From NCBI RefSeq assembly GCF_009687885.1, contig NZ_BLAF01000063.1, forward strand, positions 1-64,000: 64,000 nucleotides of DNA, in the 5' to 3' direction. Under the pieces are notes generated by a model that searched no databases, was not told the origin of the DNA, and saw only the letters and a list, made by a program, of their open reading frames with translations. Below are positions 55,879-64,000 of the stretch, piece after piece. A program made the translations under genes and the position numbers. Origin of the DNA: Acrocarpospora pleiomorpha (lineage in GTDB: Bacteria; Actinomycetota; Actinomycetes; Streptosporangiales; Streptosporangiaceae). Within the stretch, counting starts at the first letter, position 1; each line of letters starts with the position of its first letter.

Positions 55879-57309
55879 ATGGAGTATCGGTTCAACTCGC
55901 CACCCGGCTGGCCGGTTCCTCCAGAGAACTGGCGTCCCCCCTCGGGCTGGCAGCCGGATCCGTCTTGGCCTCCCGCGCCGTCTGGGTGGCAATTCTGGGT
56001 GGTTTCAGGTGCGCCACCCGCGCCTGCCGCGCCACAAACTCAGCCACACGTTGCGACAACACCGGTCGCCCCGGAGCGGGGCGGTGTAGGGCTGTTCGGC
56101 GGCAAGAAGAAGCTGGAGGCGGAAAACGCCGAACTACGCGCTTGGGTGGAGCGACTGGCCGGTATGGATGCTCTTGGAGTCTCCGCCATGGTCCAAGATT
56201 TGTACGCCCAACACGCGGAGCTTCAGAAGGCCGTCGAGACTGCCAAGAGCCGGCTCCACACCATCGAGCGGCAGGTCGTGCGGACCGAGGAGACGGCGCT
56301 TCTGCAGGAGGTCGGTGTTTACGAGTATCGGCACCCCTTGAGTGACGCCGTGGCCTACAAGGAGTATCTCGGAAAGATCAAAGCGCGTATCAAGGCCATG
56401 GCGAAAGACGACAAGGCGGTGCTCGGCTCTACCAACTGGCAGGTCAACGGATCGGCGGCGGAAGGGCGTCGCATGGTGCGTGACTTCTCCAAACTGATGC
56501 TTCGCGCCTACAACGCCGAGGCTGACAACTGCGTACGCACGATGCGCCCTTACAAATTGCAGTCGGCCATCGACCGCCTGGAGAAGTCAGTGGAGATGAT
56601 CGTCCGACTTGGCAAGACGATGAGTATCCATGTGAGCGTCGAATACCACCGGCTGCGCCTCTACGAGCTTGAGCTGACCGCCGACTACCTGGCCAAGCAG
56701 GAAGAGGAGAAGGAACGCGTTCGCGCGCAGCGGGAACAGCAGCGTGAGGAGGAGGCCGCGCGCCGGGAGTTCGAGCGGGAGAAGGCCAGGCTGCGTAAGG
56801 AGGAGGCGCACTACCGCGCGGCCCTGTCCAAAGTGCTGGCCAGCGGCGATGAAATGGCGGCCAACGAGCTGAAAGCCAAGCTGGAGGAGATCGGTGCGGC
56901 GGTCAGCGATGTCGAAGCACGAGAGGCCAACATCAGGGCCGGTTACGTTTACGTGATTTCCAATGTCGGCGCGTTCGGTGACGACGTCATCAAGATTGGC
57001 ATGACCCGACGGCTGGAACCCGAAGACCGGGTGCGGGAGCTGGGGGATGCCTCGGTGCCGTTCAAGTTCGATACTCACGCATTGGTCTTCAGCGATGACG
57101 CGGTCGGGCTGGAAGGGCGCCTGCACGCCGAGTTGAGCGAACGACGCGTCAACAAGGTCAACCTGCGCCGGGAATTCTTCCGGGCCACACCGGCGGAAGT
57201 CAAAGTGCTGCTTGAGAAGATTGCGGGACAGCATCTCCTCGAGTACCGGGACATTCCAGAGGCGTTGGAGTGGCGCCAGTCAGCAAATGCGGAGGCGGCA
57301 CCTGCTTGA
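55879..57309 (+). CDS. DUF4041/T5orf172 GIY-YIG-type protein
   Basis: A 476-residue protein. The N-terminus is a Pro/Trp-rich tail typical of actinobacterial soluble proteins (PPGWPVPPENWRPPSGW). A coiled-coil region begins after GLFGGKKKLEAENAELRAW. DUF4041 spans about 100-270 (VGVYEYRHPLSDAVAYKEYL), then a long charged coiled coil (about 270-350). The C-terminal GIY-YIG-like T5orf172 nuclease domain has AGYVYVISNVGAFGDDVIKIGMTRR, then VRELGDASVPFKFD and a Glu in GLEGRLHAEL. A phage-like nuclease fold on a coiled-coil body suggests DNA processing or defence, which is inference. ATG 55879 is preferred; GTG 55840 is in frame. Confidence 0.88.
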   Translation: MEYRFNSPPGWPVPPENWRPPSGWQPDPSWPPAPSGWQFWVVSGAPPAPAAPQTQPHVATTPVAPERGGVGLFGGKKKLEAENAELRAWVERLAGMDALGVSAMVQDLYAQHAELQKAVETAKSRLHTIERQVVRTEETALLQEVGVYEYRHPLSDAVAYKEYLGKIKARIKAMAKDDKAVLGSTNWQVNGSAAEGRRMVRDFSKLMLRAYNAEADNCVRTMRPYKLQSAIDRLEKSVEMIVRLGKTMSIHVSVEYHRLRLYELELTADYLAKQEEEKERVRAQREQQREEEAARREFEREKARLRKEEAHYRAALSKVLASGDEMAANELKAKLEEIGAAVSDVEAREANIRAGYVYVISNVGAFGDDVIKIGMTRRLEPEDRVRELGDASVPFKFDTHALVFSDDAVGLEGRLHAELSERRVNKVNLRREFFRATPAEVKVLLEKIAGQHLLEYRDIPEALEWRQSANAEAAPA

Positions 57310-57607
57310 TGTGCAGGATCACCCCTTCCCGTCCGATCTTGGCAGCGGGACTCGGAGATGGGACCTTCGCGCCCCATGGATATCGAAGGTTTCTGGGATC
57401 GAACGTTTCGGTCGTGAGGCCGCCAGCCGGGAGGAGACCAGCCTCGCCCACATCGCGACAGTGATCCGCTGGGCCATGATCGGCGTCATGGGCGGCCGAC
57501 TCACTCGAGGCCGAGCAGCACGCCCTTCCGGACCCTGTCCTCTCATCCCCCGCGTACTTGAGTAGCCCGGCCGGACTCAGGAGAGGCCAGAGCGCTACTG
57601 TTCCGCT

Positions 57608-57760
57608 GTGATCGACATCGACGCAGTCCGGCTCGGAGCCGAAGCCGCCCGCCGCCTGAGGCAGGCCGACTGCTGCGACATAGAACCCCGCCTCAGCGAC
57701 GAGGAGTTTGAGCGCATCGAGGCGGAGCACGGCTTCCGATTCTCCGACGACCATAATCCA
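57608..57760 (+). pseudogene. Truncated SMI1/KNR4-like gene
   Basis: From GTG 57608 the sequence IDIDAVRLGAEAARRLRQAD is followed by RLSDEEFERIEAEHGFRFSDDH, which is the first 50 residues of an SMI1/KNR4 domain. The normal continuation is missing; after 57760 the frame runs through unrelated sequence into the opposite-strand gene at 57807. SMI1-type proteins are often immunity proteins for contact-dependent toxins, so this looks like a decayed immunity gene. The 298 bases before it (57310-57607) hold no other gene. Confidence 0.65.
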
Positions 57761-57806
57761 GCCCCTTGTCAGAAGATCTCAAACGCGATCTCCTCTCAGG
57801 CGGACG

Positions 57807-58166
57807 CTAAAGGTAGAGCGGATTTACCACGGGCACGGCCCATTCGACACTCTGCTCTTGCGTGACCTTCAGCCGGTGGGCACTTCCGGGACGTTCGGGC
57901 GCCCACCCCTCGCTGAGTGCCACGGTGATGCACCTCGCGACGAGAGCAGGGCGAACACTGGCGCCTTCGAGGTACAGCCAGTTGTCAAGGCGGTGGTGGG
58001 GGAGGGTCACCATGAGGACGCTGCTGGGGTCTTTGGCCAGTTGGACGCCGAATGTCATGGGCGACCAGCCGAGCCCCTGGTCGTAGGTGGGCTTGTGGCG
58101 CACCCGCCAGCGGTATGACGTGCCACCGACAGTAATGAGGCGGGAGCCCTTCTTAGGCAGGGTCAA
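57807..58166 (-). CDS. Small conserved hypothetical protein
   Basis: A 119-residue protein with natural-looking sequence: GSRLITVGGTSYRWRVRHKP, LVARCITVALSEGWAPERPG. Short proteins with this YRWRVR start are common hypotheticals in streptomycetes and relatives. The start is TTG 58166 with AGGAG 5 bases upstream. No signal peptide or membrane helix. Function unknown. It faces the SMI1 remnant tail to tail and follows the ATPase remnant by about 35 bases on the same strand. Confidence 0.75.
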   Translation of the reverse strand: MTLPKKGSRLITVGGTSYRWRVRHKPTYDQGLGWSPMTFGVQLAKDPSSVLMVTLPHHRLDNWLYLEGASVRPALVARCITVALSEGWAPERPGSAHRLKVTQEQSVEWAVPVVNPLYL

Positions 58167-58201
58167 CGGGTCTCCTGATCATCGGTCGCATGGTCGCTGA
58201 A

Positions 58202-59694
58202 CTATCGTCCGGGATCCTCGTGGCCATACAGGCGGTTGAGGTCTATTAGTTCGACGTCGGGGCGTTGGGTGGCGGTGGATTCCAGGTCGGGGGTGAAGCC
58301 GGTGGTGGAGAACAGGGTGAGGATTGTTTGTTCGGTGTTGTGGCCTTCTCGGGTGAGGAGGGTGCGGATGGTGTCGAGGCGGGATAGGTCGGGGAGGCCT
58401 CGGCGGGTGAGGGTGGCTTTGGCTTCGCCGATGATGGTGATGTGGTCGGCGTGTTTGGCGAGGACGTCTATTTCGTGTTTGGCGCGGCCCGCGTGGTCCT
58501 GGATGGTGGCGTAGCCGACCTCGCCCTGGCGGGGTGGCCGAGTTCGTCGGGGGCGAATCGGTGGGTCCGGTCTCGGGCGAGTTCCTCGAAATGGGGGCCG
58601 AGGATTGAGGAACGGAATGTGGGGGCGGCGGCGCGCCATACCTGTTCTGCGCGGCCCAGTTCCAGTTGGCCCAGGTGGGGGGCGGTGATCAGGCGGTCGA
58701 AGCGAATGACGGGGTCGGAGACTGTGATGGTGGGTCTGCGGCCGCGGAGGAGGTCCTGGGATCGGGTCGCATAGCTGGCTGATTCGAGGACCGAGAGGGG
58801 ATAGCGGATGGAATTGTCGTCCCGGCCCAGGGCTGAGCCGATTTTGGAGGGCGTGTTCGCGCCGTTGGCGACCGCGGTGAGGATGTCGTAGTAGATCGTC
58901 CGGTTCGTAATTCGGGGGTCTTCGCGCAGGAGGTAGTCGACCTCGATACGGGTGAAGACACTTCGGTCTGGTTCGAGGAGATTCTCGACGAGCCAGCGGT
59001 CGAAGTCCTGAACGTTCGCGGGTGGGTTGGTCATCAGCGCGTGATAACCGGGAATGCCACCGACGCAGGCGTGCACGCGAAGGGCGATCTCCGGATCCCC
59101 GATGCCCCAGAGCTGGGCTGCCTCACGGTAGTCGAGGGCATTGAGGCGCATGTCCATGATCGCGCGCCCGCGCAGGGGTTTGGTGCCGGAGAGCAGGTTC
59201 TGCATCACGCTGAGCGCGGACCCGCAGAGGATCAGGCGGCCACCAGGGCCGCGCTTGTTCTGGGAGTCGTCGTAGAGGTGCTGGATGAGTGACGGAAGTT
59301 GCGGGGCATCTGCCATGGCGTAAGGGAATTCGTCGATCACTACCAGGGCGGGCGTGCCCAGCGGAGCGGTGCGCGCCGCGGTGTCGAGGGCGGTGCGGAG
59401 CAGGACTTCCCACGATTCCGGTACGCCGAGAAGGGAGGACCTCAAGCCCGCATGTTCGGCGATCGCAGCGCCGAATCGGGATCTCGCAGCTCGATCACCC
59501 TCGTCTTGGACGCAGGGAATGTAGAGACCGCCGAGCGCTTCGCAGGCGGCGACGAGCAGTTGTGTCTTCCCTGTCCTTTTGCGACCCGACACCAGGCCAA
59601 GTCGCAGTGGCCCGCTCACGTCGCCCTCGAACAGGAATTGGGTGAGCGTCTGCCACTGACGCGCCCTGCCAATGATGTTGCCTGGTTTGTCCAT
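58202..59694 (-). pseudogene. Frameshifted archaeal-type ATPase with C-terminal nuclease-like domain
   Basis: The 5' part encodes an AAA/STAND-like ATPase: Walker A VSGRKRTGKTQLL, Walker B ALVVIDEFPY and sensor region LILCGSALSVMQNLLSG. Reading continues to SDPVIRFDRLITAPH and HFEELARDRTHRFAPDELGH. The frame then fails near 58530-58545 inside C/G runs. The next frame resumes as GEVGYATIQDHAGRAKHEID, VLAKHADHITIIGEAKATLT and ends at 58202, a restriction-endonuclease-like DUF234 tail. A one- or two-base indel joins them. It is either a recent pseudogene or a sequencing slip. ATG 59694 has AGGAGG 5 bases upstream, behind a large palindrome. Confidence 0.8.
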
Positions 59695-59711
59695 CGAGCC
59701 TCCTGAAATTC

Positions 59712-59751
59712 GGTAAATCAGTTTCACCCTTGAAGGTGAAATCCATTTACC
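59712..59751 (-). promoter_or_regulatory. Nested inverted-repeat operator of the ATPase gene
   Basis: GGTAAAT (59712-59718) pairs with ATTTACC (59745-59751), and inside it TTTCACC (59722-59728) pairs with GGTGAAA (59735-59741). All four half-sites fit GGTRAAW in alternating orientation. The block is AT-rich and begins 18 bp upstream of the ATPase start, inside the promoter interval shared with the dienelactone hydrolase end. Confidence 0.65.
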
Positions 59752-59772
59752 TTTCTGGGCGAGATGGGGATG

Positions 59773-60495
59773 TTAGTGCAGGTGGTGGGCGAAGAAGGTG
59801 GTGATTCGGTGCCAGGCGTCGGGGGCGGCGGTGGGGTCGGGGCCGATGCCGGCTACGCGGAGGAGGGGGCGGAGGAGGCGAGGGCCGGAGAGGTGTTCGT
59901 TGAGGAAGGCGTGGCCGGCGGTGGGGTATTCCTTCACGTCGTGCGGGACGTTGGCTTTGGTGAGGGCGGCTTCTAGTTTGGGGGCCGCGTTTTTGAGGGT
60001 GCGGTCGCGGGCGCCGTACGTGGCGACGATGGGGCAGGAGCCGGTGAGGGCGGTGTCGAGGTCGCGGGGGAGTGGGCCGTAGTTGGTGGAGGCGGCGGCG
60101 AAGCCGGTCGTGGTGGTGAGGAGGGCGAAGGCGCCGCCCATGCAGAAGCCGATTACGCCGACTTTTCCGGTGCAGTCGGGGGATGCGGTCAGCCAGGTTC
60201 TGGCGGTTTCGATGTCGGCGAAGGGGCGGCCTTCGCGTTTGTGGAGGGCGCGCATGGTGGAGACGAGGCAGCGGCGGGGGCCGCCCGCGCTGAACAGGTC
60301 GACGGCCAGGGTCAGGTAGCCGGATTGCGCCATACGGTCGGCGTGGCGGAGCATCATCGGTTCCAGGCCCATGATCTCGTGGATCATCACCAGGCCGGGC
60401 CAAGGGCCCTCACCTGGAGGTGTCGCGAGATATCCGCGCAAAGGTTGGGATCCGCCGAATTGGGCGGCTTGCTGGGTCAGGTCGATCTCGGTCAT
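59773..60495 (-). CDS. Dienelactone hydrolase family protein
   Basis: A 240-residue alpha/beta-hydrolase of the DLH family. The nucleophile Cys is in VGVIGFCMGGAFALL, the conserved Glu is in IHEIMGLEPMM, and the acid/base residues are in YGARDRTLKN (Asp) and PTAGHAFLNEHL (His). DLH enzymes open lactones such as 4-carboxymethylenebut-2-en-4-olide in aromatic degradation; many homologues have other ester substrates. No catabolic genes are nearby, so the substrate is open. ATG 60495 has GGGAG upstream; the longer frame is not supported. Confidence 0.92.
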   Translation of the reverse strand: MTEIDLTQQAAQFGGSQPLRGYLATPPGEGPWPGLVMIHEIMGLEPMMLRHADRMAQSGYLTLAVDLFSAGGPRRCLVSTMRALHKREGRPFADIETARTWLTASPDCTGKVGVIGFCMGGAFALLTTTTGFAAASTNYGPLPRDLDTALTGSCPIVATYGARDRTLKNAAPKLEAALTKANVPHDVKEYPTAGHAFLNEHLSGPRLLRPLLRVAGIGPDPTAAPDAWHRITTFFAHHLH

Positions 60496-61147
60496 GTGGG
60501 CTCCCGCTCGTTGCCCGAGGGTGTTTGAGCGTCTGACCCTATGGGGTGGCGATGCACGAATGGTGCATATTCGGCGTTGTACGGGGCCTGGGCGCTCCTT
60601 GTCGTATGGTCCCGCCTTTGTCCGGCATCGCCTCGCCTCCGGTGAGATTCCTGCTGATCCCCGAAAGATGCCTGCAACTAGGCTGGCGTGCTTGCGGGCT
60701 GCGGTCTCGGCGGTCACGGCCTGTGTCAGGTGCTCCACGACGCCCGTGGTGGCTCGCGGGACCTGGACCTGTCGTCGGGGTGGAGCGCCCCCGTGCCTGG
60801 CGGGCGGGTCCCGCTACGGGCTGTACGTGCGGGCTGCGTGTGGTGCCGCGTTCTCCACCGGGGAGAGATGCCCGCACGCCCTGGTGCCGCTGCCCTGCTA
60901 GAGGCGCGTGCGGCCGAGCCGAGGTGCTGTTCTTCGTGGGTTGAAGGGTCTGTGGGTTGGTGTGCTGCTCCTGATCGCGTGTGGCGGATGGTTGTTCGAG
61001 TGGCGTCAGGCAGGTTGGTTGGTAGATCTTTTCATGGGGCGTGTGACCTGCGGTTTTGTTGCGGATCATGGCCGGGTTTTGTCAGAGCTGCTGGATAGCC
61101 TGAGGGCAGCTGTTGGGATCGGCTGGGGCGAAAGGGGGGTGTCTTCC
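60496..61147. other. Intergenic region of about 650 bp
   Basis: Several 100-180-codon frames are open on both strands here, but their translations are Arg/Ser/Pro-rich and lack start signals or family motifs. The frame of the HNH gene is also open from 60908; that extension (hydrophobic, then GFVADHGRVLSELLDSLRAA) is possible but not supported. I see nothing else. Confidence 0.5.
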
Positions 61148-63316
61148 ATGCTCGGGTTTCCGTTCGAGGTGCGGGATCCCTCCCGTGCGAAGGGTGCCTC
61201 TGGACGCGGGTTGCCCGCGTTGCTGAAGGGGACGGTGCTGGACCCGGAGTACGTCCCGCCCCAGCGTTCCACCGACGACGCCCACGACGACGCCCACGAC
61301 GACGCCCACGACGACGCGAACGGCGGCGCGAACGGCGGCGCATGGCAGCAGTTCCTCCGTGGCGGCTGGACCGACGGCGGCCGCTCGGCTGACGGCGGCT
61401 CGACCGATGGCAGCTCGGCTGAAGGGGGCGTCCGCTCTGCTGATGGCGGCGGGACCGATGGCGGCTCGGTTGATGGCGTGCGCTCGGCTGATAGTGGCGG
61501 CTCGGCTGATAGTGGCCGCTGGGCTGATAGTGGCCGCTGGGCGGGGTCGAAGGATTCGGGTGAGTCGGTGGGTTCGGGGGTGCTGGTCCCGGAGCTGAGG
61601 CGGATGGCGTCCCTGCTTGCGGTGGGCGAACTGCCGGACAGTGCCGGGGTGTGTCGGGGCGAGACGGAGGAACTGCTGTTCGCCCAGGATCGGCTGAGCT
61701 CGGCGATCGCCGCGCGGGTGGGGCGCGTGCATGTGACCGGTGAGGCCAGGAGCGCCGCCGGCGGCGGGCACGCCTCGACCGGCACCTGGTTGCGTGCGTC
61801 GGCGGGGATGACCGGTGGGGCCGCGTCGGCTCTGCTGCGGCTGGCGGTTCAGCTGGCCCGGCTGCCCGTCGTGCGGGATCGGTTTGCCCGCGGCACGCTC
61901 GCGGAGGGGTCGGTCGAGGCGATCTGCCAGGTCACCGCCCATCTGGACGATGCGCAGGCCGGGCTGGCCGAGCCGATCCTGGTGGACCTGGCCGACAGAG
62001 CGTCCCCGGCGGAGATCGCCAAGGCCGGCCGTTACCTGCGTGAGCTGCTGGATCCGGGCACTCTGGAGGATGACGCCGAAACCGACTACGCCACCCGTTT
62101 CCTGCTGGTCCGCCCGTCCAGCACCGGCGGCGTGGAGGGCGAGTTCCGTCTGCCTCGCGAGGCCGGCGCCCGCCTGCGCGAATTCCTCACCGCCTACGCC
62201 CGGCCGAAAGGCAAGGACGAGGACCGCCCGCTGCGGGTCCGCCAGGCCGACGCGCTGTCGGCGCTGTTGAGTAAGAAGGTCACCACTGAACTATTGGTCC
62301 TGGTCCGCGCCGAGTCCCTGCCCAGCGACCACCCCACCGGCCGCCCCGCACATGACACCGACTCCACCCATGCGGCCTCCACCGCAGCGTCCGGCACGCC
62401 TACCACGCCTACCACGCCTACCACGCCCGCCACGGGGGCGCCGCCATCGCCGAGCACATCCGGACGCGCCGACACCGCCACGGCTGGCACCGCCACGGCC
62501 GACACCGCCACGGCTGGCACCGCCACGGCTGGCACCGCCACGGCTGGCACCGCCACGGCTGGCACCGCCACGGCTGGCACCGCCACGGCTGGCACCGCCA
62601 ACGCAGATACCGTCGACGTGGGCGCCGCTGGCTGCAGCGATGCCCGGCCCGGGACACCTCAGGCCGGTGACGGCTCGACCTGCTGCGCGGGCGGTCCCTG
62701 CCACGCGGGAGGCACAGGTCCGGCCGGGGCAAGTGCCAGCAGCGCAGATGCTGACAGCTCGGGTCCTGGCAGCGCGGATGCTGGCAGCGCGAGTCTTGAT
62801 GGCGCGAGTCCTGATGGCGCGAGTCCTGACGGCGTGGGCTCGGGTGCGGGGCCGGTAGGAGACGCGTGTGGGACCTGTGGGCACGCGCCGGACCGGCTGG
62901 CGCCCGGGCTGCTGATCGCCACCGGGCAGCTACTGCCGATCTCCGACGTCCACCGGCTCGCTCGCACCTCGAAGCTGGTCCGGATGGTCATCGACGCCAA
63001 AGGCCGGGTGCTGGACATGGGTCGTGCCGTTCGCCTGGCCACGCCCGCGCAGCGGCAGGCCATCCTGGCCCGCTACGCCACCTGCTATCGCGAGGGCTGC
63101 CCCATCCCGGCCGACATGTGCGAAATCGACCACGTACAAGGCTGGGTCGACGGTGGTACCACCGACCTGGACCAGCTCGCCCCCGCCTGCGCCTGGCACA
63201 ATCGCGACAAAGCGGCCCACCCCGACCGCTACCGCGTCCGCCGCAACGACGACGGCACCTGGACCCTGCTCTACCTCAGCAAGACAAGCTGCTTCGCCGG
63301 ACGAATGCGGCGCTGA
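61148..63316 (+). CDS. DUF222 (13E12 repeat)/HNH endonuclease-domain protein
   Basis: A 722-residue protein. An Asp/Gly/Ser-rich low-complexity region (about 40-140) precedes a DUF222 domain (about 145-385: ELRRMASLLAVGELPD, AARVGRVHVTGEARSAAGGG, FARGTLAEGSVEAICQVTAH). A second low-complexity stretch follows (about 390-570). The C-terminal HNH nuclease motif is CYREGCPIPADMCEIDHVQG, then PACAWHNRDKA. These 13E12-type proteins are abundant in actinobacteria; their role is unproven. ATG 61148 has AGGGGGG about 9 bases upstream. Two in-frame tandem repeats expand the linkers. Confidence 0.9.
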   Translation: MLGFPFEVRDPSRAKGASGRGLPALLKGTVLDPEYVPPQRSTDDAHDDAHDDAHDDANGGANGGAWQQFLRGGWTDGGRSADGGSTDGSSAEGGVRSADGGGTDGGSVDGVRSADSGGSADSGRWADSGRWAGSKDSGESVGSGVLVPELRRMASLLAVGELPDSAGVCRGETEELLFAQDRLSSAIAARVGRVHVTGEARSAAGGGHASTGTWLRASAGMTGGAASALLRLAVQLARLPVVRDRFARGTLAEGSVEAICQVTAHLDDAQAGLAEPILVDLADRASPAEIAKAGRYLRELLDPGTLEDDAETDYATRFLLVRPSSTGGVEGEFRLPREAGARLREFLTAYARPKGKDEDRPLRVRQADALSALLSKKVTTELLVLVRAESLPSDHPTGRPAHDTDSTHAASTAASGTPTTPTTPTTPATGAPPSPSTSGRADTATAGTATADTATAGTATAGTATAGTATAGTATAGTATAGTANADTVDVGAAGCSDARPGTPQAGDGSTCCAGGPCHAGGTGPAGASASSADADSSGPGSADAGSASLDGASPDGASPDGVGSGAGPVGDACGTCGHAPDRLAPGLLIATGQLLPISDVHRLARTSKLVRMVIDAKGRVLDMGRAVRLATPAQRQAILARYATCYREGCPIPADMCEIDHVQGWVDGGTTDLDQLAPACAWHNRDKAAHPDRYRVRRNDDGTWTLLYLSKTSCFAGRMRR
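61274..61333. repeat. 12-bp in-frame tandem repeat in the HNH gene
   Basis: GACGACGCCCAC is repeated three times, followed by two variant copies (GACGACGCGAAC, GGCGGCGCGAAC). It encodes DDAH units in the N-terminal linker. Confidence 0.9.
62471..62605. repeat. 15-bp in-frame tandem repeat in the HNH gene
   Basis: About nine copies of GGCACCGCCACGGCT or GACACCGCCACGGCT, encoding G/D-T-A-T-A units in the linker between DUF222 and the HNH domain. Copies near the middle are identical, a sign of recent slippage. Confidence 0.93.
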
Positions 63317-63823
63317 ACCAGACCGGACCCGAGCCGACCGGCACGAACGCGCCCACCCACGCTGGCCGGCGAGCGGGATATCGCCACAGGCGGACGTGCC
63401 CGGCATGATCGATGATCAATGGCAGGGGCGGCCGTTGAATCACGGGGATCGGCAGGCGCACAGGTGAGCCACCGACGCCGATCCCCGGCACAAGGGTGTC
63501 CGCCGATCCGGCAGGCGGGCACGGGCTGCCCAGCCTGGCAGAGGGAGAGGGGCAGTCCGAACGTCGTCGCATAAGTCGCTGAAGCGACTGAGTGGCGACT
63601 CGGAGGATTCCTTCACGAATACCCAGTTGAATTGGGCGACACAGTTTTCGGCAGCGGCGTGCCGTGCGGTGCCTCCGATATCCTCGCCGCTGAAGCCCTC
63701 CGCAGAATATCCATATCTTCTGTGGGCGGCTTTTTGAGTGGAAATCCGACATCAACGGATTGCATGCCATTTCGTCGTCAACTGAAGAATTGGACAGTAC
63801 ATGTCATGGTGGAAGTGCTACGT
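63317..63823. other. Intergenic region with stem-loops
   Basis: No gene is visible. GGGGATCGGC (63444-63453) and GCCGATCCCC (63477-63486) form a perfect 10-bp stem with a 23-base loop. GTCGCT and AGCGAC (63575-63588) form a second short stem, and AATCCG/CGGATT (63743-63761) a 6-bp palindrome 60 bases before the last gene. Base composition drops in GC towards that gene, as expected of a promoter. Confidence 0.5.
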
Positions 63824-64000
63824 ATGAAACGTTCAGTGGTCACGGCTCTGGCCGCAACGACTACCCTGGCTGGATATTGTGTGGTTGCGGCTACTCCGGC
63901 ATACGCCGCTACAAATATCCAGATCGTTTATTCGACTGACAACGGGAATACCTGGAGCAGTTCACTGCCGGTTCCGAATCCGTCGAGCTGGTTGACGCGC
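63824..64000 (+). CDS. Secreted protein, cut by the window end
   Basis: The first 59 codons of an exported protein: MKRSVVTALAATTTLAGYCV, then VAATPAYAATNIQIVY. This is a textbook signal peptide with cleavage after AYA. The mature start (STDNGNTWSSSLPVPNPSSW) is polar, with an extracellular look. GGTGGAAG lies 7 bases upstream of the ATG; an in-frame ATG at 63806 would put residues in front of the n-region. The rest lies beyond the window. Confidence 0.8.
   Translation, partial: MKRSVVTALAATTTLAGYCVVAATPAYAATNIQIVYSTDNGNTWSSSLPVPNPSSWLTR

Noticed and set aside
60546..60944. Plus-strand frame of 132 codons
   Set aside because: Cys/Arg/Pro-rich translation and no ribosome site; probably non-coding.
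63440..63560. Possible cyclic-di-AMP or other riboswitch before the last secreted gene
   Set aside because: A stem and GC-rich loops are present, but the conserved blocks I remember for ydaO-type switches are not, and the distance to the gene is large.

Overview
The window is 64 kb of chromosome from a high-GC filamentous-type actinomycete. Third codon positions are mostly G or C, GTG starts and 4-base stop/start overlaps are common, and the gene set is typical of the group: mycothiol-dependent formaldehyde dehydrogenase, IdeR/DmdR-type iron boxes, an F420-type LLM oxidoreductase, an acyl-CoA carboxylase with an epsilon subunit, and a DUF222/HNH protein. I would guess the Streptosporangiales or a related order, but I cannot fix the genus by eye. 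I saw no tRNA, rRNA, insertion sequence, CRISPR array or origin.

Layout. 0.1-5.1 kb: a large membrane LysM/BTAD protein with two exported partner proteins. 5.1-7.0 kb (minus): alkylation repair (Ada-AlkA fusion plus Ogt). 7.0-10.0 kb (minus): NYN nuclease, a possible structured RNA, then acyl-CoA carboxylase beta and epsilon subunits. 10.0-16.8 kb (plus): a 61-bp tandem repeat, an amino-acid permease, an ABC exporter pair and PEP carboxylase. 16.8-21.3 kb (minus): a FAD oxidoreductase and a molybdopterin formate-dehydrogenase-like enzyme with FdhD. 21.4-26.3 kb (plus): BirA, a PH-domain protein coupled to a class III cyclase, mycothiol formaldehyde detoxification, and an iron-boxed bfd-bfr operon. 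26.5-35.5 kb: a two-component system, GtrA, a lipoprotein, PurK-PurE, UDP-glucose dehydrogenase, an LLM oxidoreductase and an acyl-CoA dehydrogenase. The set accE-accD-birA-PH-GtrA-purK-purE-acyl-CoA dehydrogenase matches, in an expanded form, a neighbourhood I recall from Mycobacterium tuberculosis (about Rv3274c-Rv3281).

From 35.7 kb the content becomes accessory. It holds an alpha/beta hydrolase, a GNAT protein, a GntR-TetR fusion regulator with a clear palindromic operator, and a secreted endonuclease/exonuclease/phosphatase-fold protein. Next comes a tightly overlapping five-gene operon of the STM4015-4014-4013-4012-4011 type (leucine-rich repeat protein, ATP-grasp-like protein, sulfatase-fold hydrolase and two radical SAM enzymes) at 40.9-46.0 kb. 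It is the best candidate here for an undescribed pathway. A DUF6745 gene with a small partner faces it tail to tail. Then come a TetR/siderophore-interacting/flavo-iron-sulfur fusion operon and metH, which sits behind an S-adenosylhomocysteine riboswitch.

55-64 kb is a looser region. It contains a DUF4041/GIY-YIG protein, a truncated SMI1-like remnant, a frameshifted ATPase/nuclease gene behind a nested palindrome, a dienelactone hydrolase, a repeat-rich DUF222/HNH protein and the start of a secreted protein cut by the window edge.
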